NCBI GenBank assembly: GCA_021827205.1
Contig: JAKAWV010000003.1
Location: 142,279-206,278, forward strand
DNA: 64,000 bases
Direction of reading: 5' to 3'
Source: Pseudomonadota bacterium
Lineage (GTDB): Bacteria > Pseudomonadota > Gammaproteobacteria > Xanthomonadales > Rhodanobacteraceae
Shown here one piece after another: positions 1-8,760 of the stretch (positions within the stretch are counted from its first letter, which is position 1; every line of letters starts with the position of its first letter). Both the position numbers and the translations under genes were made by a program. Under the pieces are notes generated by a model. The model was not told the origin of the DNA and searched no databases. It saw only the letters and a program-made list of their open reading frames with translations.

Positions 1-306
1 CGGCATGCGGCCGTGGTGCGCGCCGATGGCGATCACCGCGCCGTGGCCGCGCGGCAGGCGCAGGCCGAGTTCCGCCAGCGCCGCGTGCGCGGCAAAACCC
101 GGGCGCAGGATCTCCGTCGCATCGAGCAGCCCGGTACCCAGCAGCAGGCGCGCGTGCTCGATGCCGGGCAGCAGACGCTGCAAATCATCGGCGATGGCAC
201 CGGCCAGCGCGTCGCCGCCCGCGCGCTCCAGCAGCAGGCGCTCGGGCGCGGGTTGCGGACTCAACTCGCAGGCAAGCACGGCATGCAGGATGACGATGGC
301 GGACAT
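1..306 (-). CDS. Hypothetical protein, N-terminal part (runs off the window)
   Basis: An open frame of 102 codons starts with ATG at 306 on the minus strand and continues past base 1. It begins MSAIVILHAVLACELSPQPA and contains an LLLERAGG segment and a glycine-rich GHGAVIAIGAHHG end. Third codon positions are almost all G or C, as in the neighbouring real genes, which supports coding. There is no signal peptide or membrane segment. I do not recognise the family; a phosphoglycerate-mutase-like regulatory protein of xanthomonads is a possibility I cannot support from this fragment. Confidence 0.6.
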   Translation of the reverse strand, partial: MSAIVILHAVLACELSPQPAPERLLLERAGGDALAGAIADDLQRLLPGIEHARLLLGTGLLDATEILRPGFAAHAALAELGLRLPRGHGAVIAIGAHHGRMP

Positions 307-626
307 GGATTGCTCGTGGGGATGACAGGGGCGCGCGCTGGGCGCACTCGGGGAGTGTGCGGGAACGCTCGCGTGCGCGCTGCGCCTTGCTGGATTTCCC
401 TGGCGCCGAGGGTTGTCGCTGCGTGTTTTCCTCGTCCCCGCTGGTCGGTGAGAAGGGAAAGCGGGTGCTCGTTCACGCGCTCGTGAAACGCCAAGTCATT
501 GCGGCGGGATCCTGTTCGCCATGCCCAGCAGGCACCGCACGCTGCGCGAGGACTGCCAAGAGCAAGTATCGCGGACAGAGGCTGGAGACAGCGCGCAAAC
601 CGCGCCGTCTCCGCTGCCGCCGCGCC
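307..626. other. Intergenic region, no gene recognised
   Basis: These 320 bases lie upstream of the partial gene at 1-306 and downstream of the BNR-repeat gene. Small frames here have no coding-like codon use. The only structure seen is an inverted repeat TTCACG-CGCT-CGTGAA at 472-487, which lacks a T run and is not called a terminator. Confidence 0.5.
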
Positions 627-3600
627 TCAGGCGCCCGCCAGCGGCGGCAGCGCCGGCGCGGGCTTCAGCGTCACGGGTGAACCGGTGGGCAGCGTGACCA
701 CGCCCGCCGCGTAGGCCGCGGCGTTCCAGGTTTTCACGCTGCTCATCAGGCTGCCGTTGTACTGCGCCAGCAATTGCTCGATCAGCGCGCGGTCGCTGGC
801 GATCAGATCGCGCACCTGCGCGCGCGGCGGCTCGCCCCAGGCGGAGGCGGCGAGTCCGTACAGCGTCGCGATGTGCCGATGCAGATGGCTGAAGTGACGC
901 AGGAAATCCTCCGCGACTTGGTGCTGGATGTGCGGATTCCACAGCACGTCCTGGTAATCGCCGAGCTGCTTGTCCAGCGCCTTGGCCTGGGTGATCAACG
1001 CGGTGTGCTGTTGCGCCCAGGCGACATCGCCATGGCCGCGTGCCAGTACCGCGCCGAGGCCCTTGCGCATGGCAGCGACGTGGTTGAGCACACGGTTCAC
1101 CGCGGACAGCTCGGTGCGCGCCTGCAACCCCGCGGCGGTGTCGGCGCGGTAGGTCGCCAGCGTGACTTTGTAGCGCGCATCGGGCAGCACGCGCAGCGGG
1201 ATGGTTTGGCTGGCCCCGCCTGCGGTGATCGTGGCGCTGTAGTCACCCGGTGGCACCGACGGACCGAAGCCGCGCGCGTGCGGGCCGGCCTTGCCCAGCG
1301 GCGGATCGAGCCTGGCCGGACCCGCATAGCGCAGGTTCCACGCCAACTGGTTGACGCCAGCCTTGCCGGGACCGTGCAGCGTGTCGATGAGCTGACCGGC
1401 CGCATCGTGGATGACGATTTTCACCGGCGCGTGGTGCAGGGCCTTCTGCGCCGCGCTTGGCTTCAGCGCCTTGGCCAGAAAGTAGCTGATCACGGTGCCG
1501 GTGGGCGCATTCGGCGCGACGAAGGCGCTGGGACCAACGCCGTTGCTGCCGCTGGCATGCAGCAGCGTGCCGCTGGATGCCGGGAACACGTGCAGCGGCG
1601 CCTTGGCGATGGCGGCGTCGTAATCCTCGATCGGGCGCAGATTGTCCAGCACCCAGATGCCGCGTCCGTGCGTGGCCAGCACCAGACTGTGGCTGGCGGG
1701 CACGAAGGTCAGATCCATCACCGACACGCCGCCTGGCAGATTGGCGTGCAACGCCTGCCAGTGCGCGCCGTCATCGTGCGAGTAGTACAGGCCGGCGGAC
1801 AGCGTGCCGGCGAACAGCAAGCCGGCGTGGTCGGGGTCTTCGCGCACGACTTCCACCGAACTGTCGGGCAGGCCGTTGCTGATGCGCGTCCAGCTCCTGC
1901 CGTAGTCGCTGGTGCGATACACATAGGCGTGGTTGTTGCCCAGCTCGTGCGCATCGAACGCGGCATATGCGGTGCCGGCGTGGAATGGCGACACCGTGAC
2001 GTTGTACACGCGCGCCCACTCAGGGGCGCCGCTGGGCGTGACCTTGTTCCAGTGCGCGCCGTCATCGCGACTCACCCACACCCAGCCATCGTCGGTGCCG
2101 ACCCAGATGACCTTGGCATTGGTCGGCGCCAGCGCCAGCGACTGGATGGTGTCGTAGGTTTCGGCTCCGGACATGTCCTTGGTCACCGGGCCACCGCTGG
2201 GCGCCTGCTTGGCCTTGATGTCGCGGGTCAGATCGGGGCTGATGATCCGCCAGTGCAGACCGCCGTCGGTGCTGTGAAACACCACGTTGGCGCCGAGGTA
2301 CAGATTGTCCGGATCAGTCGGCGACACCGCGATTGGCGTGGTCCAGTCGAAGCGGTATTTCTGCGCCGACATCGGCTTGCCGGACAGCAGCAACCCGGCG
2401 AGGATGTCCTTCACATACGGATTGATGCTGCGCTTGCGCTGGGTGAGGCGGTCGTAGCGCGTGGCAAAGCCGTCGTCGGTGGTCGCGTAGATGATGTTGG
2501 CGTCGCTGGGCGCGGGCACCACGTACTGACCATCGCCGCCGGCGACATCGAACCAGTCCTGGTAGCCGGTCACGCCGCCGCGGCGGTAATCGCTGGACTC
2601 GCCGCACCAGGCATTGTTGTCCTGCAGGCCGCCGCAGATCAGGTACGGATACGGCGCCTGCTGCGTGCTCACCGCCACCTGGTAGAACTGCTCGATCGGC
2701 AGGTTCTCCAGATGGCGCCAGTGCTTGCCGGTATCCAGCGTCAGATAGACGCCGCCATCGTTGCCCTGGATGATGCGCCGCGGATTGCGCGGATCGATCC
2801 AGATCGCGTGGTGGTCCACGTGCACGCCCTTGTCGGCATAGAACACGGTCTTGCCGCCGTCCTTGCTCTCCATCATCTTCATCGACAGCAGGAACAGGCG
2901 GTCGGGGTCGTTGGGCATCACCGCCAACTGGGTGAAGTAGAACGGACGCACGTCGTTGTCGTGGTCATCGCTGACCTTGCTCCAATGGCTGCCGAGATCG
3001 TGCGATACCCACAGCACGCCGCCCTTGGCCTGGATCACGGCGTACACGGTCTCGGGCGCGCTGGGCGCGAAGGCGATCGCGCTGCGGCCGATATCGCCCT
3101 TGGGCAAGCCGTGCGTGAGCTTGCTCCAGTGCAGGCCACCATCGGTGGAGCGGTACAGCCCGCCGGACTTGCCGCCGCTGGTCAGCATCCACGGCCGCCG
3201 CTGCAGTGGCCACATGCCGGCGATCAGCACCTTGGGGTTGCCCGGCTCGTAGGCGAGGTCGGCGCAACCGGTGTGATCGTTGAGGTACAACACCTTCCGC
3301 CAGTGCGCGCCGTCATCGGTGCTCATGAACACGCCGCGCTCGGGGCCGCGCTTCCACACATCGCCGGCCGCGCAAACAAACAACGTGCTCGGGTTGTCCG
3401 CATCGACCGCGATGGCGCCGATCTGCCCGGCATGGCGCAGTCCCTTGTCCACCCAGGTCTTGCCGCCGTCCGGGGTGAAGTACACGCCGTCGCCGTTCAA
3501 AATGTCATTGCGCGGATTGGCCTCGCCCGTGCCGACCCACAGCCAGTTCGGGTTGTCGCCGGCCAGCGCCATGGCGCCGATGGATTGCGTCGGGCCGTGG

Positions 3601-3869
3601 TTGAAAATCGGTTTCCATGTGCTGCCACCATCGGTGGTTTTCCACACGCCGCCGCCGGCGCTGCCGACGTAGTACAGCGCCGCGTCACCGGCCACGCCGA
3701 GCACGCTGGTCACGCGCCCGCCGGCGACCGCCGGGCCGAGATTGCGAAACGCAAGGTGATGAAACGGGCCGTGCGGCGTGGCCGTCTTGACGGTGTCGGC
3801 CGCGTGCGCGGCGGGCAACAGCACCGCGCCCAGCAGCGCGGCGGTGGCAAACAGGGAGGCAAAGCGCAT
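627..3869 (-). CDS. Secreted BNR-repeat / sortilin (VPS10)-like beta-propeller protein
   Basis: A 1,080-residue exported protein. The first 23 residues (MRFASLFATAALLGAVLLPA then AHA) form a signal peptide ending at an AHA|AD cleavage site. Much of the rest carries repeated BNR/Asp-box-type motifs such as TTDGGSTW, TPDGGKTW, STDDGAHW and STDGGLHW, the hallmark of sialidase/sortilin-like beta-propellers. The last ~250 residues are a separate region, partly helical. Databases usually label such proteins glycosyl hydrolase, but no catalytic residues can be assigned, so enzymatic activity is unproven. I chose ATG 3869 because GGAG lies 9 bases upstream; ATG 3884 would add five residues. It probably acts in the periplasm or outside the cell. 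Confidence 0.85.
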   Translation of the reverse strand: MRFASLFATAALLGAVLLPAAHAADTVKTATPHGPFHHLAFRNLGPAVAGGRVTSVLGVAGDAALYYVGSAGGGVWKTTDGGSTWKPIFNHGPTQSIGAMALAGDNPNWLWVGTGEANPRNDILNGDGVYFTPDGGKTWVDKGLRHAGQIGAIAVDADNPSTLFVCAAGDVWKRGPERGVFMSTDDGAHWRKVLYLNDHTGCADLAYEPGNPKVLIAGMWPLQRRPWMLTSGGKSGGLYRSTDGGLHWSKLTHGLPKGDIGRSAIAFAPSAPETVYAVIQAKGGVLWVSHDLGSHWSKVSDDHDNDVRPFYFTQLAVMPNDPDRLFLLSMKMMESKDGGKTVFYADKGVHVDHHAIWIDPRNPRRIIQGNDGGVYLTLDTGKHWRHLENLPIEQFYQVAVSTQQAPYPYLICGGLQDNNAWCGESSDYRRGGVTGYQDWFDVAGGDGQYVVPAPSDANIIYATTDDGFATRYDRLTQRKRSINPYVKDILAGLLLSGKPMSAQKYRFDWTTPIAVSPTDPDNLYLGANVVFHSTDGGLHWRIISPDLTRDIKAKQAPSGGPVTKDMSGAETYDTIQSLALAPTNAKVIWVGTDDGWVWVSRDDGAHWNKVTPSGAPEWARVYNVTVSPFHAGTAYAAFDAHELGNNHAYVYRTSDYGRSWTRISNGLPDSSVEVVREDPDHAGLLFAGTLSAGLYYSHDDGAHWQALHANLPGGVSVMDLTFVPASHSLVLATHGRGIWVLDNLRPIEDYDAAIAKAPLHVFPASSGTLLHASGSNGVGPSAFVAPNAPTGTVISYFLAKALKPSAAQKALHHAPVKIVIHDAAGQLIDTLHGPGKAGVNQLAWNLRYAGPARLDPPLGKAGPHARGFGPSVPPGDYSATITAGGASQTIPLRVLPDARYKVTLATYRADTAAGLQARTELSAVNRVLNHVAAMRKGLGAVLARGHGDVAWAQQHTALITQAKALDKQLGDYQDVLWNPHIQHQVAEDFLRHFSHLHRHIATLYGLAASAWGEPPRAQVRDLIASDRALIEQLLAQYNGSLMSSVKTWNAAAYAAGVVTLPTGSPVTLKPAPALPPLAGA

Positions 3870-3976
3870 GGCGGGGCGCTCCATGGCGGGGGAGCAGCTT
3901 TGGACCGCAGCGCTCAGGTTTCGTTCATGTGCGCCGCACGCCGTAAGCAACCCCCCAGCTTCATGCCGTCCACGCA

Positions 3977-5260
3977 TCAGCGCTCGACGATGGCCGCCAC
4001 GCCCATGCCGCCGGCGGTGCAGATCGAGATCAGGCCACGCCCGCCGCCGCGCTGCGCCAGCAGTTTGGCCAGCGTGGCCAGAATGCGCGCGCCGGTGGCG
4101 GCGAAGGGATGACCCACGGCCAGCGAGGAGCCGTGCACGTTGAGTTTGCCGGTGTCGATGCTGCCCAGCGGCGCATCCAGGCCCAGGCGCTGCTTGCAGT
4201 AAAGCGCCGATTCCCAGGCGCGCAGCGTGCACAGCACCTGCGCGGCGAAGGCTTCGTGGATCTCGTAGAAATCGAAATCCTGCAGCGTCAGACCATTGCG
4301 CTTCAGCAACCGCGCCACGGCGATGGTCGGCGCCATCAGCAAGCCCTCGCCGGCGACGAAATCCACCGCGGCGAGCTCGGCATCGAGCAGATACGCCTGC
4401 ACCGGCAAGCCGCGCTGCGCCGCCCAATCCTCGCTGGCCAGCAACGCGGCGGCGGCGCCATCCGACAGCCCGGTCGAATTGCCCGCGGTCAGCGTACCCA
4501 GCCCGGATGTCTTGTCGAAAGCAGGCTTGAGCGCGGCGAGTTTTTCCAGCGTGGTGTCGCCGCGCAGAAAACCATCGCGCTCGAGGCCGCGGAACGGCAC
4601 CACCAGGTCCGCGAAGAATCCCGCGGCATAGGCCGCAGCCAGTTTCTGGTGACTGGCCAGCGCCAGGCGGTCCTGATCCGCGCGCGCGATGCCCCACTGC
4701 CGCGCCATCAGTTCGGTGTGCTGGCCCATGCTGAGGCCGGTGCGCGGCTCGGCCACGCCGGGAAACGCGGGCACGAGCTCGCGCAGGCGGAACCCGCGCA
4801 GCGCCGCGCGCAGCTTGGCGCCGGTGTCGCGCGCGCGATTGATCGCCAGCAGGCGCTTGCGCAATGCCTCGGAGTAGACGATCGGCACGTCGCTGGTGGT
4901 GTCGCTGCCGCCGGCGATGCCGGCCTCGATCTGCCCGCAGGCGATCTTGTTGGCGAGGATCACGGCGTTGTCCAGCGACGTGCCGCAGGCGCGCGCGGTG
5001 GTGATCGCCGGCGTGGTCGCGGCCAGCCCCGAGGACAGGGTGATCTCGCGCGCCAGATTCCAGTCGCGGTCGAGCTTCAGCACCGCGCCGAACGCCACTT
5101 CGCCCAGTTCGACACCAGCGAGATTCATGCGCTCGACCAGCGTGCTGATGGCCTTCACGCCCATGCCGAAATTGCCGACCTCGGCATACGCCGAGTTGTT
5201 GCGGCAGAAGGGAATGCGCGCGCCGCCGAGGATGGCGACACGCCGTGCCGATGTGTTCAT
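3977..5260 (-). CDS. Acetyl-CoA acyltransferase (thiolase, FadI-type)
   Basis: Thiolase of 427 residues, which cleaves 3-ketoacyl-CoA with CoA in beta-oxidation or runs the reverse condensation. The nucleophile Cys92 sits in TTARACGTSLDN. The catalytic residues His335 (HEAFAAQ), His384 (NVHGSSLAVGHP) and Cys414 (CTAGGMG) are all present. The HEAF variant and the length match the E. coli FadI branch (436 residues) better than the shorter FadA/AtoB thiolases. No FadJ-like partner lies next to it; it stands alone between the BNR protein and the divergent dnaG. Assignment to thiolases is firm; substrate chain length is not known. Confidence 0.93.
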   Translation of the reverse strand: MNTSARRVAILGGARIPFCRNNSAYAEVGNFGMGVKAISTLVERMNLAGVELGEVAFGAVLKLDRDWNLAREITLSSGLAATTPAITTARACGTSLDNAVILANKIACGQIEAGIAGGSDTTSDVPIVYSEALRKRLLAINRARDTGAKLRAALRGFRLRELVPAFPGVAEPRTGLSMGQHTELMARQWGIARADQDRLALASHQKLAAAYAAGFFADLVVPFRGLERDGFLRGDTTLEKLAALKPAFDKTSGLGTLTAGNSTGLSDGAAAALLASEDWAAQRGLPVQAYLLDAELAAVDFVAGEGLLMAPTIAVARLLKRNGLTLQDFDFYEIHEAFAAQVLCTLRAWESALYCKQRLGLDAPLGSIDTGKLNVHGSSLAVGHPFAATGARILATLAKLLAQRGGGRGLISICTAGGMGVAAIVER

Positions 5261-5432
5261 GGGCGTAGCTCCGCGGCGAGGGACGCAAGGCTAGCGCGTG
5301 GCCGCGCGCAGCGATACCCGGCGCGTGGCGCGCGGGCTGCCGTACCCTGAGCGCAGGCGCAATGGCATGCTGGGCATGGTCGGATTTCGCTGATCCGCAG
5401 CAGCTTCTGTCGCAGGCTGGCATGCTTGACGC

Positions 5433-7151
5433 ATGCCGCGCATTCCCGACCGTTTCATCGATGAACTGCTGGCGCGCGTCGACATCGTCGAGGTGATCGA
5501 GCACCGCGTGCCGCTGAAAAAAGCGGGGCGCGAGTGGACCGCGTGCTGCCCGTTTCACAACGAACGTTCGCCGTCGTTCTTCGTCAGTCCGCAGAAGCAG
5601 TTTTTCCACTGCTTCGGTTGCGGCGCGCACGGCAGTGCGATCAAGTTTCTGATGGACTACGAGCGGCTGGAATTTCCCGATGCGGTCGAGGAACTGGCGC
5701 GCACCGCCGGCATGGAGGTGCCTCGCGAGGGCGGCAGCGAACACGCGCGCGACGATTTCGACGAGCTGTACGCGGTGCTGGAGGAAGCCGCGTGCTGGTT
5801 CCAGCGCGAACTGGCGCAAAGCCCCGCGGCGCAGGCCTACTGCACGCAACGCGGGCTGAGTGCCGACACCTTGCGGCGCTTTCGCATCGGTTGGGCGCCG
5901 TCCGGCTGGGATGGTCTGCAACGCGCGCTGGGCGGCAGCGCGGCGCGCATGCAGTTGCTGGAACAAGCCGGACTGCTGGCCAGCAACGAACAGGGGCGGC
6001 GCTACGATCGTTTCCGCGAGCGTTTGATGATCCCGATCCTCGATCGGCGCGGGCGCGTGATCGCCTTTGGCGGCAGGGTGTTGGAAGGGGATGGTCCCAA
6101 ATACCTCAACTCGCCGGAAACCGCGCTGTTCCACAAAGGCCGCGAGTTGTTCGCGCTGTGGCAGGTGCGCCAGTTGGCGAGCACGCTGCAGCGCATCGTC
6201 GTGGTCGAGGGCTATCTCGACGCCATCGCCCTGCACCAGCACGGCCTGCCGCAGGCGGTGGCGACGCTGGGCACCGCGACCACGCCGGAGCACACCGAGA
6301 TGTTGTTCCGCGCCACGCCCGATGTGGTGTTCTGCTTCGATGGCGACCGCGCCGGCCGCGGCGCTGCCTGGCGCGCGCTGGAAGCCACGCTGCCGCGCCT
6401 GCGCGACGGGCGCCAGGCGTATTTTCTTTTTTTGCCGGAAGGCGAAGACCCCGACAGCCTGGTGCGCAAGGAGGGCGGCGCGGCGTTCGCGCAGCGCCTG
6501 GCCGCGGCCATGCCGCTGTCGGAATACTTTTTCGAGCACCTCGCCGAGGATGTGAATGTCGCCACGCTGGATGGCCGCGCGCGGCTGGCCGAGCGCGTGC
6601 GGCCGTTGCTGGCGCGGCTGCCCGATGGCGCGTTTCGCGATCTCATGCAGCAGGCTCTGCAGGCGCGCACCGGCGTGAGCTCTCGGGCGCCGGCGGCGAC
6701 TGCGCCCGCGCGCGCGCCGGCGCGGCGTGCGTCCGCCGTGCGCCGCAGCCTGGTGCGCGAAGCCATCGCCGTGCTGCTGGCTGATCCGGCGCTGGCCGCC
6801 GAGGTTGCGCCGCCATGGTCGTTCGCCGCCGCGTCGCAGCCTGGCGTGGCGCTGCTGATCGAGCTGCTGGAACTGGCGCGCGCGCGGCCCGGCGCGCCGG
6901 TTGCCGCGCTGCTCGAGCATTTTTCCGGGCGCAGCGAGGCCGAGGCCCTGCACAAGCTGGCGCTGATCGACTTTCCCGAGGCCCACGATCTGCGTTCGGA
7001 GTTTCTCGGCGCGCTGGCCCAGCTCACCCGCCAGGCGCACGCCGAGCGCCTCGATCAATTGACCAAGAAATTGCAGCAGCAGGGCTTGAGCGCGCCCGAG
7101 AAAAGCGAGCTGCAGGCGCTGCACGCGATGCGCCGGCACGGGCAGGCGTGA
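5433..7151 (+). CDS. dnaG: DNA primase
   Basis: DnaG of 572 residues synthesises RNA primers at the replication fork. The N-terminal CHC2 zinc site is C39, H42, C60 and C63 (CPFH...CFGC). The TOPRIM core carries E259 (VVVEGYLD) and the metal-binding D303/D305 (FDGDRAG). A C-terminal helicase-binding region follows a short Ala/Pro-rich linker near residues 410-425. The length fits the family (581 in E. coli). In many relatives dnaG sits between rpsU and rpoD; here a thiolase lies upstream and rpoD is 49 kb away. Confidence 0.98.
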   Translation: MPRIPDRFIDELLARVDIVEVIEHRVPLKKAGREWTACCPFHNERSPSFFVSPQKQFFHCFGCGAHGSAIKFLMDYERLEFPDAVEELARTAGMEVPREGGSEHARDDFDELYAVLEEAACWFQRELAQSPAAQAYCTQRGLSADTLRRFRIGWAPSGWDGLQRALGGSAARMQLLEQAGLLASNEQGRRYDRFRERLMIPILDRRGRVIAFGGRVLEGDGPKYLNSPETALFHKGRELFALWQVRQLASTLQRIVVVEGYLDAIALHQHGLPQAVATLGTATTPEHTEMLFRATPDVVFCFDGDRAGRGAAWRALEATLPRLRDGRQAYFLFLPEGEDPDSLVRKEGGAAFAQRLAAAMPLSEYFFEHLAEDVNVATLDGRARLAERVRPLLARLPDGAFRDLMQQALQARTGVSSRAPAATAPARAPARRASAVRRSLVREAIAVLLADPALAAEVAPPWSFAAASQPGVALLIELLELARARPGAPVAALLEHFSGRSEAEALHKLALIDFPEAHDLRSEFLGALAQLTRQAHAERLDQLTKKLQQQGLSAPEKSELQALHAMRRHGQA

Positions 7152-7156
7152 TCAGG

Positions 7157-7180
7157 GCCGGGACCGGCAACCGGCAACCG
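7157..7180. repeat. Degenerate heptad repeat, locus 1
   Basis: Right after dnaG the unit CCGGCAA occurs twice in tandem followed by CCG, preceded by GCCGGGA. It belongs to a family of 7-bp repeats (roughly GCCGGNA) seen at five more intergenic places in this window. Confidence 0.6.
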
Positions 7181-7236
7181 AATGGATCCGGCCCGGATGA
7201 ATCGGACCATGTGACGCGGGCACGGCGCGCGCAGCC

Positions 7237-7333
7237 CCGCTTCGTCATGTCCGCGCAGGGCCTGCTCTCGCGAAGGCGGGGGCGGGCATCCAGTGCAGCG
7301 CACGGCACCTGTGCGCGTCCGGGGATGACGGGA
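7237..7333. repeat. Possible degenerate REP-like palindrome
   Basis: The segment starts with TTCGTCATGTCCGCGCAGG and ends with GGGGATGACGGG, so its ends are inverted (CGTCAT/ATGACG). The middle has GCGAAGGCGGGGGCGGG and CATCCAGTG, reminiscent of the widespread CGTCATCCCCGCGAAGGCGG-type bacterial repeat. It is too diverged for a firm call. It fills most of the 306-base gap between dnaG and the next gene. Confidence 0.35.
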
Positions 7334-7457
7334 ACAATCGAGTTCGCTCGAGCTTCCCCGCTGCCAGCGCTATTTTCACGCCACCCCATCACCACACTGT
7401 TGCGCGCAGCGCTGCAGGCTTCGTGCTGCAATGACGTTTTGCTCCGTGGGAACAGAC

Positions 7458-8342
7458 ATGCAGATCGGATTCCTGGGTACCGGCGGCATGGGCGCGGCGA
7501 TCGCGCGGCGTCTGCAAACGGCAGGCCACGAAGTGCATGCGTGGAATCGTTCGCCCGGCGCGCTGCGGGCGCTGGTGACTGCGGGCGTGACGGCGGCGCC
7601 GGATGCGGCCGCGGCCGCGGCGCAGCCGGTGGTGTTCAGCATGCTCGCCGACGATGCCGCGGTGTTCGCGGTGCTCGAGCAGGGCGGTGCACTGGCGGCA
7701 TTCAAGCCGGGCGCAGTGCACGTGAACATGGCCACGATTTCGGTCGCGGCCGCGCAAAAAATTCAGGCGTTGCATGTGCAGCGTGGCGTGGGTTACGTGG
7801 CGGCGCCGGTGTTCGGGCGCCCCGACGCCGCGGCGTCCGGCAAGCTGCACGTGCTGGCGGCCGGCGCGCCGGATGCGCTGACGCGCGTGCGCCCGCTGCT
7901 GGAGGCCATCGGCCAGCGCGTGTGGCCGTTCGGCGACGATCCGGTGCGCGCCAACGCGGTCAAGCTAGCCGGCAATTTCATGCTGGCAGCGGCGATCGAA
8001 AGCATGGCCGAGGCCAGCACGCTGGCACAGGCGCATGGCGTGGCCGCCGCGGATTTTCTCGGCCTGATGAGCGAGACGCTGTTCGCAGCGCCGGCCTACA
8101 AGACCTACGGTGCGCTGATCGCGCAGCGCCGTTACGAGCCGGCCGGTTTTCGCCTGCGCCTGGGTTTCAAGGACATCAGCCTGGCGCTGACCGCGGCCGA
8201 TGCCACGGTGGTGCCGATGCCGTTTGCCTCGGTGCTGCGCGAGAACTTTCTCGACGCGCTGGCGCACGGTGCCGGCGAACGCGACTGGTCGGCCCTGGCC
8301 GAGGTCAGCGCGCGTCGCGCCGGGCAGGGCGCTGGCTCATGA
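7458..8342 (+). CDS. NAD(P)-dependent 3-hydroxyisobutyrate dehydrogenase family oxidoreductase
   Basis: A 294-residue beta-hydroxyacid dehydrogenase. The N-terminal Rossmann motif GFLGTGGMG is at residues 4-12. The catalytic Lys169 and Asn173 are in the KLAGN motif, followed by the all-helical C-terminal domain. Family members reduce or oxidise 3-hydroxyisobutyrate, tartronate semialdehyde or succinic semialdehyde; which one cannot be told from sequence. I start at ATG 7458, preceded by GGGA, because an earlier ATG (7431) adds nine residues before the conserved MQIGFLG start. It stands as a single gene upstream of cutA. Confidence 0.92.
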   Translation: MQIGFLGTGGMGAAIARRLQTAGHEVHAWNRSPGALRALVTAGVTAAPDAAAAAAQPVVFSMLADDAAVFAVLEQGGALAAFKPGAVHVNMATISVAAAQKIQALHVQRGVGYVAAPVFGRPDAAASGKLHVLAAGAPDALTRVRPLLEAIGQRVWPFGDDPVRANAVKLAGNFMLAAAIESMAEASTLAQAHGVAAADFLGLMSETLFAAPAYKTYGALIAQRRYEPAGFRLRLGFKDISLALTAADATVVPMPFASVLRENFLDALAHGAGERDWSALAEVSARRAGQGAGS

Positions 8343-8411
8343 CGCAACGCCCGTGCACCCGCAATGCCGACAGTGCGATGATCGGCTTTCCGTCTGTTTC
8401 CGTGATCGCGC

Positions 8412-8738
8412 ATGCAAGCCCTGCTGGTGTTGTGCACCTGCCCCGACGAAGCCAGCGCCGCGTGCGTGGCCGAGGCGCTGGTGGCCGAGCATCTGGCCGC
8501 CTGCATCACGCAGGTGCCGGGCGCGCGTTCGGTGTATCGCTGGCAGGGCGCCATCGAGCACAGCGTCGAGGTGCAGTTGTTGATCAAGACCACGCCGGCG
8601 CGCTTGGCGGCGTTGCAGGCGCGCCTGCTGGCCTTGCATCCGTATGAGATGCCGGAGATCCTCGCGCTGCCGGTGGTCGCGGGCCACGCGCCATATCTCG
8701 ACTGGCTGGATGCGCAAGTGACGCCGCCCACGCCGTGA
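8412..8738 (+). CDS. cutA: Divalent-cation tolerance protein CutA
   Basis: CutA of 108 residues, a small trimeric ferredoxin-like-fold protein. Recognisable are the N-terminal LVLCTCPDEASA, the central CITQVPGARSVYRWQG and HSVEVQLLIKT, and the C-terminal HPYEMPEILALPV, all typical of the family. In E. coli cutA mutations affect copper tolerance and the gene lies just upstream of dsbD, as it does here (23 bases). Its molecular role is still unclear in general. Confidence 0.95.
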   Translation: MQALLVLCTCPDEASAACVAEALVAEHLAACITQVPGARSVYRWQGAIEHSVEVQLLIKTTPARLAALQARLLALHPYEMPEILALPVVAGHAPYLDWLDAQVTPPTP

Positions 8739-8760
8739 ATCTCACCTTCCAACGAAGCCG

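Noticed and set aside
471..488. Inverted repeat TTCACG/CGTGAA as a terminator of the BNR gene
   Set aside because: Short stem, no T run on either strand and more than 130 bases from the stop.
627..7139. A 2,170-codon minus-strand open frame spanning the BNR gene, the thiolase region and all of dnaG in antisense
   Set aside because: Only 627-3869 reads as a protein (signal peptide plus BNR repeats). The rest is the GC-rich mirror of dnaG and of the thiolase in another frame, with Arg/Ala/Gln-rich nonsense.
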